A stretch of 22,564 bases of DNA from an uncultured Muribaculaceae bacterium. GTDB lineage: Bacteria; Bacteroidota; Bacteroidia; Bacteroidales; Muribaculaceae. Location of the stretch: assembly GCA_910584735.1 (NCBI GenBank), contig CAJUBM010000038.1, positions 1 to 22,564 on the forward strand, in the 5' to 3' direction. The first letter of the stretch is position 1, and each line of letters begins with the position of its first letter. Below, piece after piece: positions 22,478 through 22,564 of the stretch. A program made the translations under genes and the position numbers. The notes below the pieces were generated by a model. The model ran no database searches. It was given only the letters and a program-made list of their open reading frames with translations, and was not told where the DNA came from.

Positions 22478-22564
22478 GCCGGATGGTAGTGGCGCCGGAC
22501 CTCCGGGACGGCAGGCCACCAGTAGAACAAAGGCCGTGGTTAGTAAGGAAATTAACGGCTCCGC
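22478..22564. repeat. Composite REP-like unit, left part only (copy F plus interior)
   Basis: Core copy F (22489-22519, minus orientation) is preceded by GCCGGATGGTA, also found before copy C. It is followed by an interior (ACAAAGGCCGTGGTTAGTAA, then AACGGCTCCGC) closely matching the interior between copies D and E. The window ends exactly where a second, plus-oriented core would be expected to begin, so the unit is probably cut by the window edge. Confidence 0.87.

Noticed and set aside
1..22564. CRISPR array suggested by the 31-base repeated core
   Set aside because: Copies are kilobases apart or in inverted pairs, with conserved flanks in place of unique spacers of constant length, and no cas gene is present.

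Overview
The window looks like chromosomal DNA from a gut-type Bacteroidales, most likely near Muribaculaceae. The family placement is inference. Supporting signs are: IspG with an insert domain between its two conserved parts; TAnnTTTG-type promoter boxes upstream of genes that have no strong Shine-Dalgarno sequence; DUF5689-type surface lipoproteins with acidic residues after the lipid-bearing Cys; a large TonB-dependent receptor; and two secreted proteins with C-termini resembling type IX secretion sorting domains. Thirteen of the fourteen genes are on the minus strand; only the first (a TPR protein) is on the plus strand. No tRNA, rRNA, CRISPR array, transposase or phage gene was seen.

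Layout. 1-50 is half of an interspersed repeat. 186-1028 (+) encodes an exported TPR protein that converges on a ProX-type tRNA deacylase (1041-1571). Next come a polysaccharide flippase and a GIN-domain exported protein (1643-3930), transcribed GIN gene first. dusB (4006-5022) has its own likely promoter. A tight run read from right to left, rpoN - PAP2 membrane protein - purE - ispG - M16 peptidase (10630 to 5113, gaps of 12-22 bases), looks like one housekeeping operon.

The right half is an accessory cell-surface region. A TonB-dependent receptor (15017-17800) is followed by two paralogous surface lipoproteins built from OB-fold-like domains (13203-14969 and 10941-13181), and the unit ends at a strong intrinsic terminator (10875-10920). 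Upstream lie a secreted endonuclease I fusion (18180-19874) and a large secreted multi-domain protein (20069-22297) with its own promoter and terminator. The most interesting hypothesis is that the receptor, the OB-fold lipoproteins and the nuclease together capture, cut and import extracellular nucleic acid or its fragments.

Six copies of one 31-base GC-rich hairpin (REP-like, with a two-base bulge) lie in intergenic DNA at 1-29, 10747-10777, 10813-10843, 17986-18016, 18070-18100 and 22489-22519. They are arranged as inverted pairs in two opposite configurations with conserved flanks, like the mosaic BIME elements of other bacteria. Five copies are identical over the visible core; the sixth differs by one base in the loop. 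Both ends of the window cut through such composite units.
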